From the NCBI GenBank assembly GCA_945883235.1, contig CAMCXF010000003.1, positions 62,001 to 126,000 of the forward strand: 64,000 bases of DNA, written 5' to 3'. The translations under genes were made by a program, and so were the position numbers. The DNA comes from Phenylobacterium deserti. Lineage in GTDB: Bacteria; Pseudomonadota; Alphaproteobacteria; Caulobacterales; Caulobacteraceae. The notes beneath the pieces were generated by a model. It saw only the letters and a program-made list of their open reading frames with translations. It made no database searches and was not told the DNA's origin. Shown here one piece after another: positions 26,463 through 35,365 of the stretch (positions are counted from its first letter, which is position 1; every line of letters begins with the position of its first letter).

Positions 26463-28013
26463 TCAGACGATCCGGCTCTTCCGGTCGCCCCAGTACCGGT
26501 CGCGCAGCACGCGCTTGTACAGCTTGCCGGTCGGCAGGCGTGGCAATTCCGCCTCGAAGTCCACCAATCGGGGGCACTTCAGGCCCGCCAGATGTTCCCG
26601 GCAGAACGCGATCAGTTCGGCGGCCACATCCGGGCCCGGTTCGATACCCGGCATCAACTGCACCACGGCCTTGACCTCTTCGCCCAGGTCCTCGTGCGGC
26701 ACGCCGAACACGGCGGCGTCGGCGACCTTGGGGTGGGTGATCAGCAGGTTTTCGCACTCCTGCGGATAGATGTTCACCCCGCCCGAGATGATCATGAAGG
26801 TCGCCCGGTCGGTCAGATACAGGAACCCGTCGGCGTCGACGTAGCCCACGTCCCCCACCGTCGCCATTGTGCCGTCGGCGGATCGGGTTTCGGTCGTGCG
26901 GCCCGGGTCCTGAAAATACTCGAACGCATTGGCCATCTTGAACCACAACGTTCCGGGCTCGCCGGGCGCACTGGGCTTCATTTCGTCGTCCAGCACATGC
27001 AACTCGCCGGACACTACGCGCCCGACCGTGCCCCGGTGCGCCAGCCACTCAGCGCTGTCACAGGCGCTGAATCCCATGCCTTCGGTGGCCCCATAGTATT
27101 CGTGGATGATCGGCCCCCACCAGTTGATCATCGCCTCTTTCACCTGGGGCGGGCAGGGGGCGGCGGCGTGGATTGCGATCTCCAGCGACGACAGGTCGTA
27201 GCGGGTCCGCGCCTCATCGGGCAGCTTCAGCATCCGCGAGAACATCGTCGGCACCAGCTGGCTGTGCGTGACCTGATAGCGCTCGATCAGGCTCAGATAC
27301 TGCTCGGGATCGAAGTGTTCCATGATCACCACCGTTCCACCGCGACCGATGGTCAGGCCCACAGCGGCCTGCGGTGCCGAGTGATAGAGCGGCGCGGGCG
27401 ACAGATAGATCATCCCGTCGCGATACCGCCAAAGCCCGTCCAGAAATGAAAACAGGGCCGCATTCTCCGAGGGCGGCAGTTCGGGCAGAGGCCTCAGGAT
27501 GCCCTTGGGCTTGCCCGTCGTGCCTGACGAATACAGCATCGCCGCGCCGGAACTTTCGTCGGCGATCGGCGTCGCCGGAAACGCCGCCACCGCCTCGTCC
27601 AGGTTCAGGACCCGGTCGCCGTCTCCGGGGCCGTCGACCACCAGGCACCGCTCGACGCCCGGTGCCATGGCCATGGCTTTGAGCGCCACCTCGCGCTTGG
27701 CCTGCGAGGTAATCAACACCCGCGACAGGCTGTTGGTCAGGATATAGGCGAGCTCCTCCGCCGTAAGGTACGAGTTGACGCAGGTATAGTAGAGCCCCGA
27801 CCGCGCGCCCGCGCCGCAGGCTTCCAGATACCGCGCGTTGTTCTCCATGATGATCGAATAGTGGTCGTTCCGGTTCAGCCCCACCGAACGGAAATAGTGC
27901 GCCAGCCTGTTGGTTCGCGCCTCCAGCTCGCCATAGGTCACCGTCTCGCCGGTTGAGGCCATGATGAAGGCCGGGTGGTCCGGCCGGGTCTTCGCGTGCG
28001 CGCCTGGGTACAA
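26463..28013 (-). CDS. AMP-dependent acyl-CoA synthetase
   Basis: A 516-residue ANL-superfamily adenylate-forming ligase. It has the P-loop YSSGTTGKPKG (161-171), A5 motif YYGATEG, A7 GDVGYVDADGFLYLTDR, A8 hinge FMIISGGVNIYPQE and the A10 catalytic lysine in LPTGKLYKR. It should activate a carboxylic acid to its CoA thioester; chain length or aromatic substrate cannot be told. TTG 28013 is supported by AGGAG 7 nt upstream. It is transcribed against acpS and diverges from a small secreted-protein gene. It is the first gene of the cassette that splits the acpS-lepB linkage. Confidence 0.88.
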   Translation of the reverse strand: MYPGAHAKTRPDHPAFIMASTGETVTYGELEARTNRLAHYFRSVGLNRNDHYSIIMENNARYLEACGAGARSGLYYTCVNSYLTAEELAYILTNSLSRVLITSQAKREVALKAMAMAPGVERCLVVDGPGDGDRVLNLDEAVAAFPATPIADESSGAAMLYSSGTTGKPKGILRPLPELPPSENAALFSFLDGLWRYRDGMIYLSPAPLYHSAPQAAVGLTIGRGGTVVIMEHFDPEQYLSLIERYQVTHSQLVPTMFSRMLKLPDEARTRYDLSSLEIAIHAAAPCPPQVKEAMINWWGPIIHEYYGATEGMGFSACDSAEWLAHRGTVGRVVSGELHVLDDEMKPSAPGEPGTLWFKMANAFEYFQDPGRTTETRSADGTMATVGDVGYVDADGFLYLTDRATFMIISGGVNIYPQECENLLITHPKVADAAVFGVPHEDLGEEVKAVVQLMPGIEPGPDVAAELIAFCREHLAGLKCPRLVDFEAELPRLPTGKLYKRVLRDRYWGDRKSRIV

Positions 28014-28143
28014 GGAAAGCTCCTGCGTTTGTCAAACCGACCACACCCAGTGCACCTCGGCCTGTCAAGCTGACGCGTCGTCAGACAGATTGCAGCGGCA
28101 CGTGAGTTGGCTACAGTGTGACGAAAAGCTCAGGGAAGTGATC

Positions 28144-28470
28144 ATGCGTTTTCTGTCCGCCATCACGACGGTCGCAGCCTTGGCGTTTGCCACTGGCGCC
28201 ACTGGCGACACCCTGCAGGAGGTGACCACCAAGGGTATCATTCTTTCGGCCCAGGGCATGGACATCGATGTCACCTACACGCCCGACGGCAAGTTCACCG
28301 CCATGGACGGCCAGGTCACCGGCACCTGGCGGATCGACGGCGAGAAGTTGTGCACCAGTTCCAACTTCGAACCGGCAGAAACCTGCGTGGCCTATCCGAA
28401 GGACAAGAAGTCCGGCGACAGTTTTGATCTCGCCTCGCCGCAGGGCACAGCCACGATCAAGATCAAATGA
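28144..28470 (+). CDS. Small secreted protein, 108 aa
   Basis: The signal peptide MRFLSAITTVAALAFATGATG is followed by a roughly 85-residue beta-rich domain (GMDIDVTYTPDGKFTAMDGQ, then GTWRIDGEKLCTSS and EPAETCVAYPKDKKSGD). Two cysteines (in KLCTSS and ETCVAY) could form a disulfide. The pattern resembles small periplasmic lipocalin/avidin-like beta domains with a GxW turn, but I do not recognise a named family. GGGAAGTG precedes ATG 28144. Its TGA overlaps the next ATG, so it is coupled to the SRPBCC-like gene. Confidence 0.75.
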   Translation: MRFLSAITTVAALAFATGATGDTLQEVTTKGIILSAQGMDIDVTYTPDGKFTAMDGQVTGTWRIDGEKLCTSSNFEPAETCVAYPKDKKSGDSFDLASPQGTATIKIK

Positions 28471-29045
28471 CCATGTTTCAACTGCCCGCCGGCTTCATCG
28501 ACACCCCGCACCCGCCGGTCGCCGGGCCGGAACGGCTGGTCTCCCACGTCGAGGAAGTCACCATCGACCGCCCGCTGGCCGAGGTGATCGCGCATACCGA
28601 AACCGTGGCCTTGGCCGACTGGATCGACGGCTCGGGCTCGCTGCCGGGCGTGACGGGAACGCGCCTGCTGTCGGGCGACCGCTTTGATGCGCCGGGATCA
28701 CGGCACATGGTCTTCCTGACCGACGGCACCACCATCGTCGAACAGGTGCTGGAAAAGACCCGCACCGAGGGCGCTTACCGTTTCAGATACGTGGTCTGGA
28801 ACTACGTCACCGCCGCCGCGCGCCCGCTGCTCTACGGGCTCGGTGACTTCCAGTACACTGACGCCGGCGCGGGCCGCACCCGGGTTCGCTGGACCTATTC
28901 TTTCGAACTGCGCCGCGACCGGTTTCCGGGCTTCCTGGGGTCTCTGGGTGGATGGCTGCTGAAAACCACCTTCCTGAACGGCCCCTACGCTGCATGGATG
29001 CGAGGGTCACTCGCCCGCACCAAGGCCCTGGCCGAAGGGCGCTAG
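28467..29045 (+). CDS. SRPBCC/START-like ligand-binding protein
   Basis: A 192-residue cytosolic protein whose strand-helix pattern fits the SRPBCC fold: VSHVEEVTIDRPLAEVIAHT at the start, RHMVFLTDGTTIVEQVLEK and RFRYVVWNY in the sheet, then RTRVRWTYSFELRRDR and a long C-terminal helix (GSLGGWLLKTTFLNGPYAAWM). Such folds bind hydrophobic ligands. The assignment is by pattern, not by a unique motif. ATG 28467 overlaps the stop of the secreted-protein gene; its TAG forms a shared CTAG (29042-29045) with the TonB receptor stop on the other strand. Confidence 0.7.
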   Translation: MTMFQLPAGFIDTPHPPVAGPERLVSHVEEVTIDRPLAEVIAHTETVALADWIDGSGSLPGVTGTRLLSGDRFDAPGSRHMVFLTDGTTIVEQVLEKTRTEGAYRFRYVVWNYVTAAARPLLYGLGDFQYTDAGAGRTRVRWTYSFELRRDRFPGFLGSLGGWLLKTTFLNGPYAAWMRGSLARTKALAEGR

Positions 29046-31378
29046 AATCTCAGGCGCAGGCCCAGGTAGACAGATCGCGGAGCGCCCGGGCTCACGCTTG
29101 TCGGGTCCTCCAGGTCTGGTGCCTCAAGGACCGGCACGCTGTCGACTGGGGCATAGGTTCCGAAGGTGGCATAGCGCCGGTTGAACACGTTCTGCATCAC
29201 GCCGTAGATCGCAAATTGCTCACTGACCCGGCGCTCGATGTGCAGGTTGGCCAGCCAGTAGCCCCTGGTCTTAGGATTCAGATTGGCCTCATCGCCTGCG
29301 AAGCGTCGCCCGCTGCTCGCCTGGGCATCGACGCCCAGGGTCCAGTCTTCGGACGGCATGAAGTCCAGGCCCAGTTTCAGATTGTGCGCCGGGCCGCCCG
29401 GCTTGCGGTCGCCGCGAGCGACCACCATGGGGTCCGTTTCATTCTCAAAGGCCGGATTTGATCCGGCGTTGAGCACAAAGCCCGTCCGGTAGGTCGTCCG
29501 GGCAAAGGCGTAGTCGGCGAAAGCGGCGATGTGACGTGTCTTCAGATCCAGCCCCAGTTCGACGCCCTCACGCCGGGTGTTTCCAACATTGGTGAAATAG
29601 CCGCGACCGGACGTGCCACTGGCCACAAACTGAATGTCGCGTCGCACATCGGTGCGATAGACGCCGGCCCGCCAGCGCACGCGCCCGCCGGTCAGACCGC
29701 GAAACCCGGCCTCCACCGTCCGGGCGTCGACGCGCTCCAGCGGCGGGTCAGAAACAAAGAAGTTTGTCAGGCTGCAGGGCGCGTCCGGATCTGCGCACGA
29801 CAGTTCTGCCGGCGTCGGAGCGCGGCTCGTATAGGCAAGGCCGGCATAGGCCGTCAGACCGCCGGCAAGTTGATAGGTCAGACCGGTGCCGGGATTGAAG
29901 CGGGCAAAGTGGTGATCGCCATCCAGCTCATCCCCCAGCTGGTCGCGCAAACGGACCGCGATGTTGTCGTATCGCCCGGAGACCGTCACGCTGAGCGCAT
30001 CGGTCACATCGAGCGTGTCGCTGAGATAGACGTTCCAGTTTCGCTGTCGCACATGCACGGACACCGGCGTGATCTCGGCATCCGGCGAATTCACGGCGAC
30101 GCCAGGTTCGTCGAAGGCCCGCGCCACGCTGAGCGCGCCGATTGACGTCCCAGCCGCAAACTTCGACTTCGCGCCGTCGAGACCCGCGCCCAACTCCAGC
30201 CGGTTGGGTCGTCCACCCATCGCACCCAGCCCAGTCAACTGAAAGCCTCCCCCGAGACCTGAGGTGCGGGTCCGGGTCTGGTTCAGCAAGGCATAGGGTC
30301 CGCCGTTTCGATAGACCGGAAACGCCGCCGCATAGGGTCCACTTCTGACGAAGTTGCCGATGGTGCGCCCGGACGTGTCGGTCAGGGCGATGTCAGAGTC
30401 TTCCGGGCAGAGCATGGCAGGGCGAGCGACGCATGGCCCGATCTCGGCCGCGTCGCCGTTGACTGTTCGTTGCCGCAATTGCTGGGCGAAGAGATTTCCC
30501 TGCAATGACCAGTTGGCAGCCAGATCACGTTCTCCGCTCAGGACGGCGCGACCGAAGCGGTTTCGGGTCCGGTCCGGAAACGTGAAGATCGCCGATCGGT
30601 CAATGTCCAGCAGTTCGGCGGGCGCCGGGCCGTTGCCCGTCAGCGCATTGTCGGCGCCCGTGAGGGCCAGGTGCGCCTCGGCGTCGTCAGCCCGCCACCC
30701 GAAGTCGGCATGGCCCTGCCGCAGCCGTGACGGCGAGTGGTCGCGCCACCCGTCATCATCAAGACTGGAGAGCGCCACGTAGGAGGCGAAGGCGCCATCG
30801 ACCCGACCATATTGCGCCGACCCCTGTCGCCGTCCGAATGATCCGCCGGACAGGTCCAGATCTCCGCCGGGCGCGCTGAAGCCGTCCTTCAGCCGGAATG
30901 AGACCGCGCCCCCCAGCGCGTTGCGACCAAACGCCGGATTTGAGCCCACCACCTCGGCCCTGGAAACCGCGACATCGGGCAGCAGGTCCCAGTTCACAGT
31001 GTCGCCAAAGGGCTGATTGAAACGCACGCCGTCGACATAGACGGCCAGCCCCTGTGCGTTGCCGGCCAGGGGAGACGCCTCGAATCCGCGATAGATCAGG
31101 TTGGGCTGAAACGGATTGGCCTGCGCCTGATCGAGGGAGACGCCGCCCAGTCGCGCATCCAGAGCGCGCAATACGCTGCTGGGACCGCCGCGCCGGAAGT
31201 CCTCGCCCTTCAAGACAGTCACCGCCAGCGGGATCGAGGTGACGGGCGAACCGCGTCCATCCATCGGCGCTGTCGCAATCACATCGATCGGCGCGACCTC
31301 TGTCGTTCGTGTCTGGGCGATCGAAACGCCTGGCAGCGCCGTGACGACGATCAGCCAGCTTGCGGCGATGGGCTTCAT
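29042..31378 (-). CDS. TonB-dependent outer-membrane receptor
   Basis: A 778-residue receptor with signal peptide (MKPIAASWLIVVTALPGVSIAQ), a TonB-box-like stretch near EVAPIDVIATAP, a plug domain (about 45-160; YVDGVRFNQPFGD and NPAFGRNALGGAV) and a 22-strand barrel ending in LGLRLRF with the terminal Phe. Cysteine pairs GPCVARPAMLC and ADPDAPC lie in predicted extracellular loops. Substrate unknown; no B12 box or Fur box is evident upstream. ATG 31378 starts at the signal peptide; the longer frame runs through the preceding small gene. It follows the eamA and NTF2-like genes on the same strand, suggesting one transcript. Confidence 0.88.
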   Translation of the reverse strand: MKPIAASWLIVVTALPGVSIAQTRTTEVAPIDVIATAPMDGRGSPVTSIPLAVTVLKGEDFRRGGPSSVLRALDARLGGVSLDQAQANPFQPNLIYRGFEASPLAGNAQGLAVYVDGVRFNQPFGDTVNWDLLPDVAVSRAEVVGSNPAFGRNALGGAVSFRLKDGFSAPGGDLDLSGGSFGRRQGSAQYGRVDGAFASYVALSSLDDDGWRDHSPSRLRQGHADFGWRADDAEAHLALTGADNALTGNGPAPAELLDIDRSAIFTFPDRTRNRFGRAVLSGERDLAANWSLQGNLFAQQLRQRTVNGDAAEIGPCVARPAMLCPEDSDIALTDTSGRTIGNFVRSGPYAAAFPVYRNGGPYALLNQTRTRTSGLGGGFQLTGLGAMGGRPNRLELGAGLDGAKSKFAAGTSIGALSVARAFDEPGVAVNSPDAEITPVSVHVRQRNWNVYLSDTLDVTDALSVTVSGRYDNIAVRLRDQLGDELDGDHHFARFNPGTGLTYQLAGGLTAYAGLAYTSRAPTPAELSCADPDAPCSLTNFFVSDPPLERVDARTVEAGFRGLTGGRVRWRAGVYRTDVRRDIQFVASGTSGRGYFTNVGNTRREGVELGLDLKTRHIAAFADYAFARTTYRTGFVLNAGSNPAFENETDPMVVARGDRKPGGPAHNLKLGLDFMPSEDWTLGVDAQASSGRRFAGDEANLNPKTRGYWLANLHIERRVSEQFAIYGVMQNVFNRRYATFGTYAPVDSVPVLEAPDLEDPTSVSPGAPRSVYLGLRLRF

Positions 31379-31406
31379 TCTGTCCGATTCTCGACGGTGT
31401 CTGTGG

Positions 31407-31619
31407 CTACCGCTTACGCCACGCCGGATCGTAGGAGAACACTTCGCGCCGGATTTCCTCGCCCTTCCAGGTTTGCCAGGCGATCTCCTCGAACCCGCGT
31501 TTTGCGCCTTCATTCTCACGCGTGGTCGCGTCGTCGGCATACCAGTCGGCGATGGTGCCCCCATGATCACCGCTCGCCACCTGGGCGATGAAGGCGCCGA
31601 CCGAGGCTTGAGTGGGCAT
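31407..31619 (-). pseudogene. NTF2-like (SnoaL-type) protein with probable internal deletion, 70 aa
   Basis: The start (MPTQASVGAFIAQVASGDHG, then WYADDATTRENEGA) is the opening of a 120-130 residue NTF2-like domain. The end (EEIAWQTWKGEEIRREVFSYDPA) is the closing strand and helix of the same kind of domain. The roughly 50-60 residues expected between them are missing, and the two halves are fused in frame at KRGF-EEIAW. AAGGA precedes ATG 31619. The remaining protein probably cannot form the cone-shaped fold, so I call it a remnant, though it is intact as an ORF. It sits between eamA and the TonB receptor gene on the same strand. Confidence 0.55.
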
Positions 31620-31630
31620 GGAGGTTTCCT

Positions 31631-32524
31631 TCAGGGCGCAGCTTGCCGGCCGGCGAACCGCGGCCATAGCGTATTCAGCGCCAGTCCGGCCAGCACCAGC
31701 GCTGCCGCCCCCAGCTTCCACGGTGTCAGCGCCTCACCCAGCAAAATCGCCGATGCCCCCATCCCGAACACGGGCACCATCAGCGCCAGCGGTGCCACTG
31801 TCGCCGTCGGATGCTGGGCCAACAGCCAGCCCCAGGCCGTGTAGCCAAAGATCGTGTTGCCCACCGACTGCCACAACACCGCCGCCCACGCCGCCGGGCT
31901 GGCGTGCGTCACCGCCTGCGACATCGCGGGCCACCCCTCGCTGATCAGCGCCAATGCGAACAACGGCGGGGCCGAAAACACACTGGCCCAGACCACATAG
32001 GCCAGCATGTTCACCTGACCGGCGCTGCGCTGCGCCGTATTGCCCCCCGCCCAGCTCATCGCCGCAATCAACACCAGCCCGAGGCCCACCAGCGTCAGCT
32101 CCGCGCTCACGTGGCTGATCAGCCAGCCCAGCCCCGCCGCAGCTAGCCCCAGCGCCACCAGCTGATAGGGCTTCACCCGCTCCCCGGTCAGCAGCATCGC
32201 CAGCCCGATGGTGAAAAACGCCTGCGTCTGCACCACCAGGCTGGCCAGCCCCGGCGAGATCCAGTGGGTCATGGCGATGTAGAGCATGCCAAACTGCCCC
32301 ACCCCGATGAACACCCCATAGAGCGCCAGATTCCACCACGGCACCGCCGGCCGCTTCAGAAAAAACACCGCCGGCAGCACCGCAAACATGAACCTCAAGG
32401 CCGCGAACGTCAGCGGCGGAAAGTCCTCCAACCCCCACTTGATGACCACGAAATTGGTCCCCCATACCGCCACCACGGCCAGGGCCAGAAGCAGGTGCAG
32501 CGGGGGCAGGGCGGCGCGGGTCAT
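31631..32524 (-). CDS. EamA/DMT-family transporter
   Basis: A 297-residue drug/metabolite transporter with ten hydrophobic helices arranged as two five-helix EamA repeats. The repeat start is LLLALAVVAVWGTNFVVIKWG and the second repeat begins around LVGLGLVLIAAMSWAGGNTAQR. The AQHPTATVAPLALMVPVFGMG segment and EALTPWKLGAAALVLAG are the usual last helices. Members export amino acids or metabolites; the substrate is not predictable. ATG 32524 fits the family N-terminus. The downstream NTF2-like gene starts 11 bp after its stop. Confidence 0.87.
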   Translation of the reverse strand: MTRAALPPLHLLLALAVVAVWGTNFVVIKWGLEDFPPLTFAALRFMFAVLPAVFFLKRPAVPWWNLALYGVFIGVGQFGMLYIAMTHWISPGLASLVVQTQAFFTIGLAMLLTGERVKPYQLVALGLAAAGLGWLISHVSAELTLVGLGLVLIAAMSWAGGNTAQRSAGQVNMLAYVVWASVFSAPPLFALALISEGWPAMSQAVTHASPAAWAAVLWQSVGNTIFGYTAWGWLLAQHPTATVAPLALMVPVFGMGASAILLGEALTPWKLGAAALVLAGLALNTLWPRFAGRQAAP

Positions 32525-32904
32525 GGCCGGGTTATCGGGTGATCAGGGATGGGTGTCACGACGCCAGTTGGCCGGGAGCGGCTCCGAACCATTTTCGCCT
32601 GCTTGATGGCTACCGGCTGCGCGGAATTGGGTCGGCGAAGCGTTTGGTGGGTCCGGTGGCGCTTCTCCTCACCCGTCGTGGGAGGGGGACCGCACGAAGC
32701 GGGGTGTAGGGGGTCTCCTTCGCACGGTTTCCAACCCGGCGCGGCTCAAGCCTCCCCGGTGCCCTTCTGCGTCTTCAGCGCCTTTTTGCGGTAAAACCCA
32801 CCACCCACCCCGGCCGCCCATCACAGGCCCCGAACTTGCTCAACCGGCGGTGACCGGATAGGCAACACCCGCTTCGGGTCACCGGGGCGGCCAGGGATTC
32901 CAGA
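32525..32904. other. 380-bp intergenic region before lepB with degenerate GC-rich repeat
   Basis: No credible gene is visible. Around 32663-32718 a segment reading CTCCTCACCC...GGGAGGGGGACCGCAC...GGGTGTAGGGGG is a decayed relative of the hairpin repeat at 39684-39741. Close to lepB, CGGTGACC and GGTCACCG (about 32849-32885) could pair. The lepB-rnc-era promoter must lie here, but I cannot identify it. Confidence 0.5.
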
Positions 32905-33687
32905 ATGAATGACACGGTAGAGAGCGGCGAGGGCCCCAAGACGTCGGGCGCCCTCAACGAGGTGGTCGAGATCATCAAGACGGTGGTCTATGCGCTGCTG
33001 ATCGCGCTGTTCCTGCGCGTGCTGTTCTTCCAGCCCTTCACGATCCCGTCGGCCTCGATGGAGCCCAACCTCTATGAGGGCGACTACATCATCGTCTCGA
33101 AGTTCAGCTACGGCTACTCGCGCCACTCCATCCCGTTCAGCCCCAACATCCACCAGGGCCGGGTCCTTGAGCAAAAAGCCAGTCGCGGCGACATCGTGGT
33201 GTTCAAACTGCCCAGCGATGGCCGCACCGACTATGTGAAGCGCGTGATCGGCGTCAGCGGCGACCGCGTGCAGATGAAGGCCGGCCTGCTCTATCTCAAT
33301 GATAAACTGGTCCAGCGTGACGCCATGTCGCCGGTCAAGTCCGATCTCGGCTTCGGCCAAGTGGTCGACGTGGCCCGATTCCGCGAGCGGCTGGACGGCG
33401 GCAGGACCTATGACACCCAGGACATGGGCACCGACGGCAATCTCGATAACGGCGCCCAGTTCATCGTGCCCGAGGGCTATTATTTCATGATGGGCGACAA
33501 TCGGGACAATTCGTCCGACAGCCGCGTTGATCCGTTTGAAGGCGGCGTGGGCATGGTCCCGGCCGAGAACCTGGTTGGCAAGGCGCAGATCGTTCTGTTG
33601 TCCTGGCACCCCAAAGCCTCGATCTTCAAGCCCTGGACCTGGGTGCTGGACGCCCGACCCAGCCGGTTCTTCAAGATCCTGAAATGA
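32905..33687 (+). CDS. lepB: Signal peptidase I
   Basis: A 260-residue S26A leader peptidase. One N-terminal membrane helix (VVYALLIALFLRVLFF, about 24-39) is followed by box B with the catalytic serine in SASMEPNLYEGD (S51), box D with the general-base lysine in YVKRVIGVSGD (K112) and box E MMGDNRDNSSDSR. It removes signal peptides at the periplasmic face. ATG 32905 is the first codon with family-like sequence. Its TGA overlaps the rnc ATG. It would normally follow acpS in this gene order but is now separated from it by a cassette. Confidence 0.95.
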   Translation: MNDTVESGEGPKTSGALNEVVEIIKTVVYALLIALFLRVLFFQPFTIPSASMEPNLYEGDYIIVSKFSYGYSRHSIPFSPNIHQGRVLEQKASRGDIVVFKLPSDGRTDYVKRVIGVSGDRVQMKAGLLYLNDKLVQRDAMSPVKSDLGFGQVVDVARFRERLDGGRTYDTQDMGTDGNLDNGAQFIVPEGYYFMMGDNRDNSSDSRVDPFEGGVGMVPAENLVGKAQIVLLSWHPKASIFKPWTWVLDARPSRFFKILK

Positions 33688-34403
33688 ACACGCGCGTCGC
33701 GGCAATCGAGGAGCTCGAGCGCCGCATCGGTTACAGCTTCATTGATCGCGATCTTCTGGAGCGCGCTCTGACCCACGCCAGCGTCGGTGACGGCGCGCGC
33801 GAGGTACGGCACAACGAGCGGCTGGAGTTTCTGGGCGACCGGGTGCTGAACCTGTGTGCCGCCGAGCGTCTGATGGCGCTGGATCCCGACAGCCGCGAGG
33901 GCGAAATGTCGCGACGCCTCGCCAATCTGGTCAACTATCACGCCTGTGCCCGCGCCGCTCACCGCGCCGGACTGCCGGATGCGCTGCGCCTGTCTGCCAG
34001 TGCCACCAAGGTCGGCGCGCGAAAGTCCGATGCCGTGCTTGGCGACGCCTGCGAAGCCTTGATGGCCGCCCTCTACATCGACGGCGGGCTGGACACCGCC
34101 AAGGCCTTCTTCCTCCAGTTCTGGGGTGAGGAGTTCGAGGACATCGACGCGCCGCGCACCAAGGACCCGAAGACCCAGCTTCAGGAGTGGGCTCAAGGCC
34201 TGGGGCTGCCTCTGCCGCGCTATGAAATCATCAGCCGCGAAGGCCCGGCGCATGCGCCGGCCTTTGTCATCGAAGTCGAGGTTCAGGGCTTCAGCCCGGA
34301 ACGCGGCGAGGGCGGCTCCCGCCAGGCGGCGGAGAAGTCCGCAGCCCTGACCATGCTATTAAAGCGCGAGGGTGTAGAGTCCGAGCCGGAGACCGACCAA
34401 TGA
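33684..34403 (+). CDS. rnc: Ribonuclease III
   Basis: A 239-residue dsRNA endonuclease processing rRNA and mRNA. The signature ERLEFLGDRVL lies at 45-55; the second acidic cluster is LGDACEALMAALYIDGG. The C-terminal dsRNA-binding domain runs from about residue 160 (DPKTQLQEWAQG) to GGSRQAAEKSAALTMLLKR. ATG 33684 overlaps the lepB stop, and its own stop overlaps era. The order lepB-rnc-era-recO is the conserved proteobacterial arrangement. Confidence 0.96.
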   Translation: MNTRVAAIEELERRIGYSFIDRDLLERALTHASVGDGAREVRHNERLEFLGDRVLNLCAAERLMALDPDSREGEMSRRLANLVNYHACARAAHRAGLPDALRLSASATKVGARKSDAVLGDACEALMAALYIDGGLDTAKAFFLQFWGEEFEDIDAPRTKDPKTQLQEWAQGLGLPLPRYEIISREGPAHAPAFVIEVEVQGFSPERGEGGSRQAAEKSAALTMLLKREGVESEPETDQ

Positions 34404-35362
34404 GCGTAGCCCCCGACACTGCACCCCTCGCCACCCGCGCTGGCTTCGCTGCCATCATCGGTGCCCCTAACGCAGGGAAATCGACACTCACCAACCGGCT
34501 GGTGGGCGCCAAGGTCTCGATCGTGACGCAAAAGGTCCAGACCACGCGCTTTCCGGTGCGCGGTGTAGCAATCCACGGCGACACCCAGGTCGTGCTGGTC
34601 GACACCCCCGGCATCTTCCAGCCCCGCCGCAAGCTGGACCGCGCCATGATCCGCGCTGCCTGGGGCGGTGCCGAGGACGCCGAGATCATCGTGCATCTGG
34701 TGGACAGCGTCGCCGAACTGGCCGCCCCCACCCGCGAGGGCTCGCCCGCCGACCGCAAGGCCGCCATCGATGTGGAATCCATCGTTGAGGGCCTGAAGGC
34801 CTCGGGCAAGAAGGCGATCCTAGCGCTCAACAAGATCGACGGCATGCGCCGCGACACCCTGCTGGGCCTGTCGCAGCGGCTGTTCGACACCGGGGTCTAT
34901 TCCGAGGTGTTCATGATCTCGGCGGCGGATGGCGCGGGCGTAGATGATCTGAAGGCGCGGCTGGCGCTGGCCATGCCGGAAAGTCCCTGGCTCTATCCCG
35001 CCGACCAGACCGCCGATCTGCCCGCCCGCCTGCTTGCCGCCGAGATAACCCGCGAAAAGCTCTACCTGCGGGTCCACGAGGAACTGCCCTATTCGGCCGC
35101 CGTCGAGACCACCAAGTTCGAGGAGCGCAAGGACGGCGGCGTCCGGATCGAACAGAACATCTACGTCGAACGCGAAAGCCAGCGCCCCATCATCCTGGGC
35201 AAGGGCGGCCAGACCGTGAAGTGGATCGGCCAGAAGGCCCGCGAGGAGCTCTGCGAGCTGCTGGACCGCCCGGTGCACCTCTTCCTGCACGTGGTGGTCG
35301 ACGAGAAGTGGGCCGACAAGCGCGAGTTCTACGGGGACGTGGGCCTGGATTACGACGCCTAG
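34400..35362 (+). CDS. era: GTPase Era
   Basis: A 320-residue GTPase required for 30S maturation, binding the 16S rRNA 3' end. G1 is GAPNAGKST (21-29), followed by the switch region TTRFPVRG, G3 VDTPGIF, G4 NKID and G5-like SAADG. The C-terminal KH domain has IILGKGGQTVKWIGQKAREEL. ATG 34400 overlaps the rnc stop. It ends 3 bp before the convergent membrane-protein gene that separates it from recO. Confidence 0.96.
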   Translation: MSVAPDTAPLATRAGFAAIIGAPNAGKSTLTNRLVGAKVSIVTQKVQTTRFPVRGVAIHGDTQVVLVDTPGIFQPRRKLDRAMIRAAWGGAEDAEIIVHLVDSVAELAAPTREGSPADRKAAIDVESIVEGLKASGKKAILALNKIDGMRRDTLLGLSQRLFDTGVYSEVFMISAADGAGVDDLKARLALAMPESPWLYPADQTADLPARLLAAEITREKLYLRVHEELPYSAAVETTKFEERKDGGVRIEQNIYVERESQRPIILGKGGQTVKWIGQKAREELCELLDRPVHLFLHVVVDEKWADKREFYGDVGLDYDA

Positions 35363-35365
35363 GGT

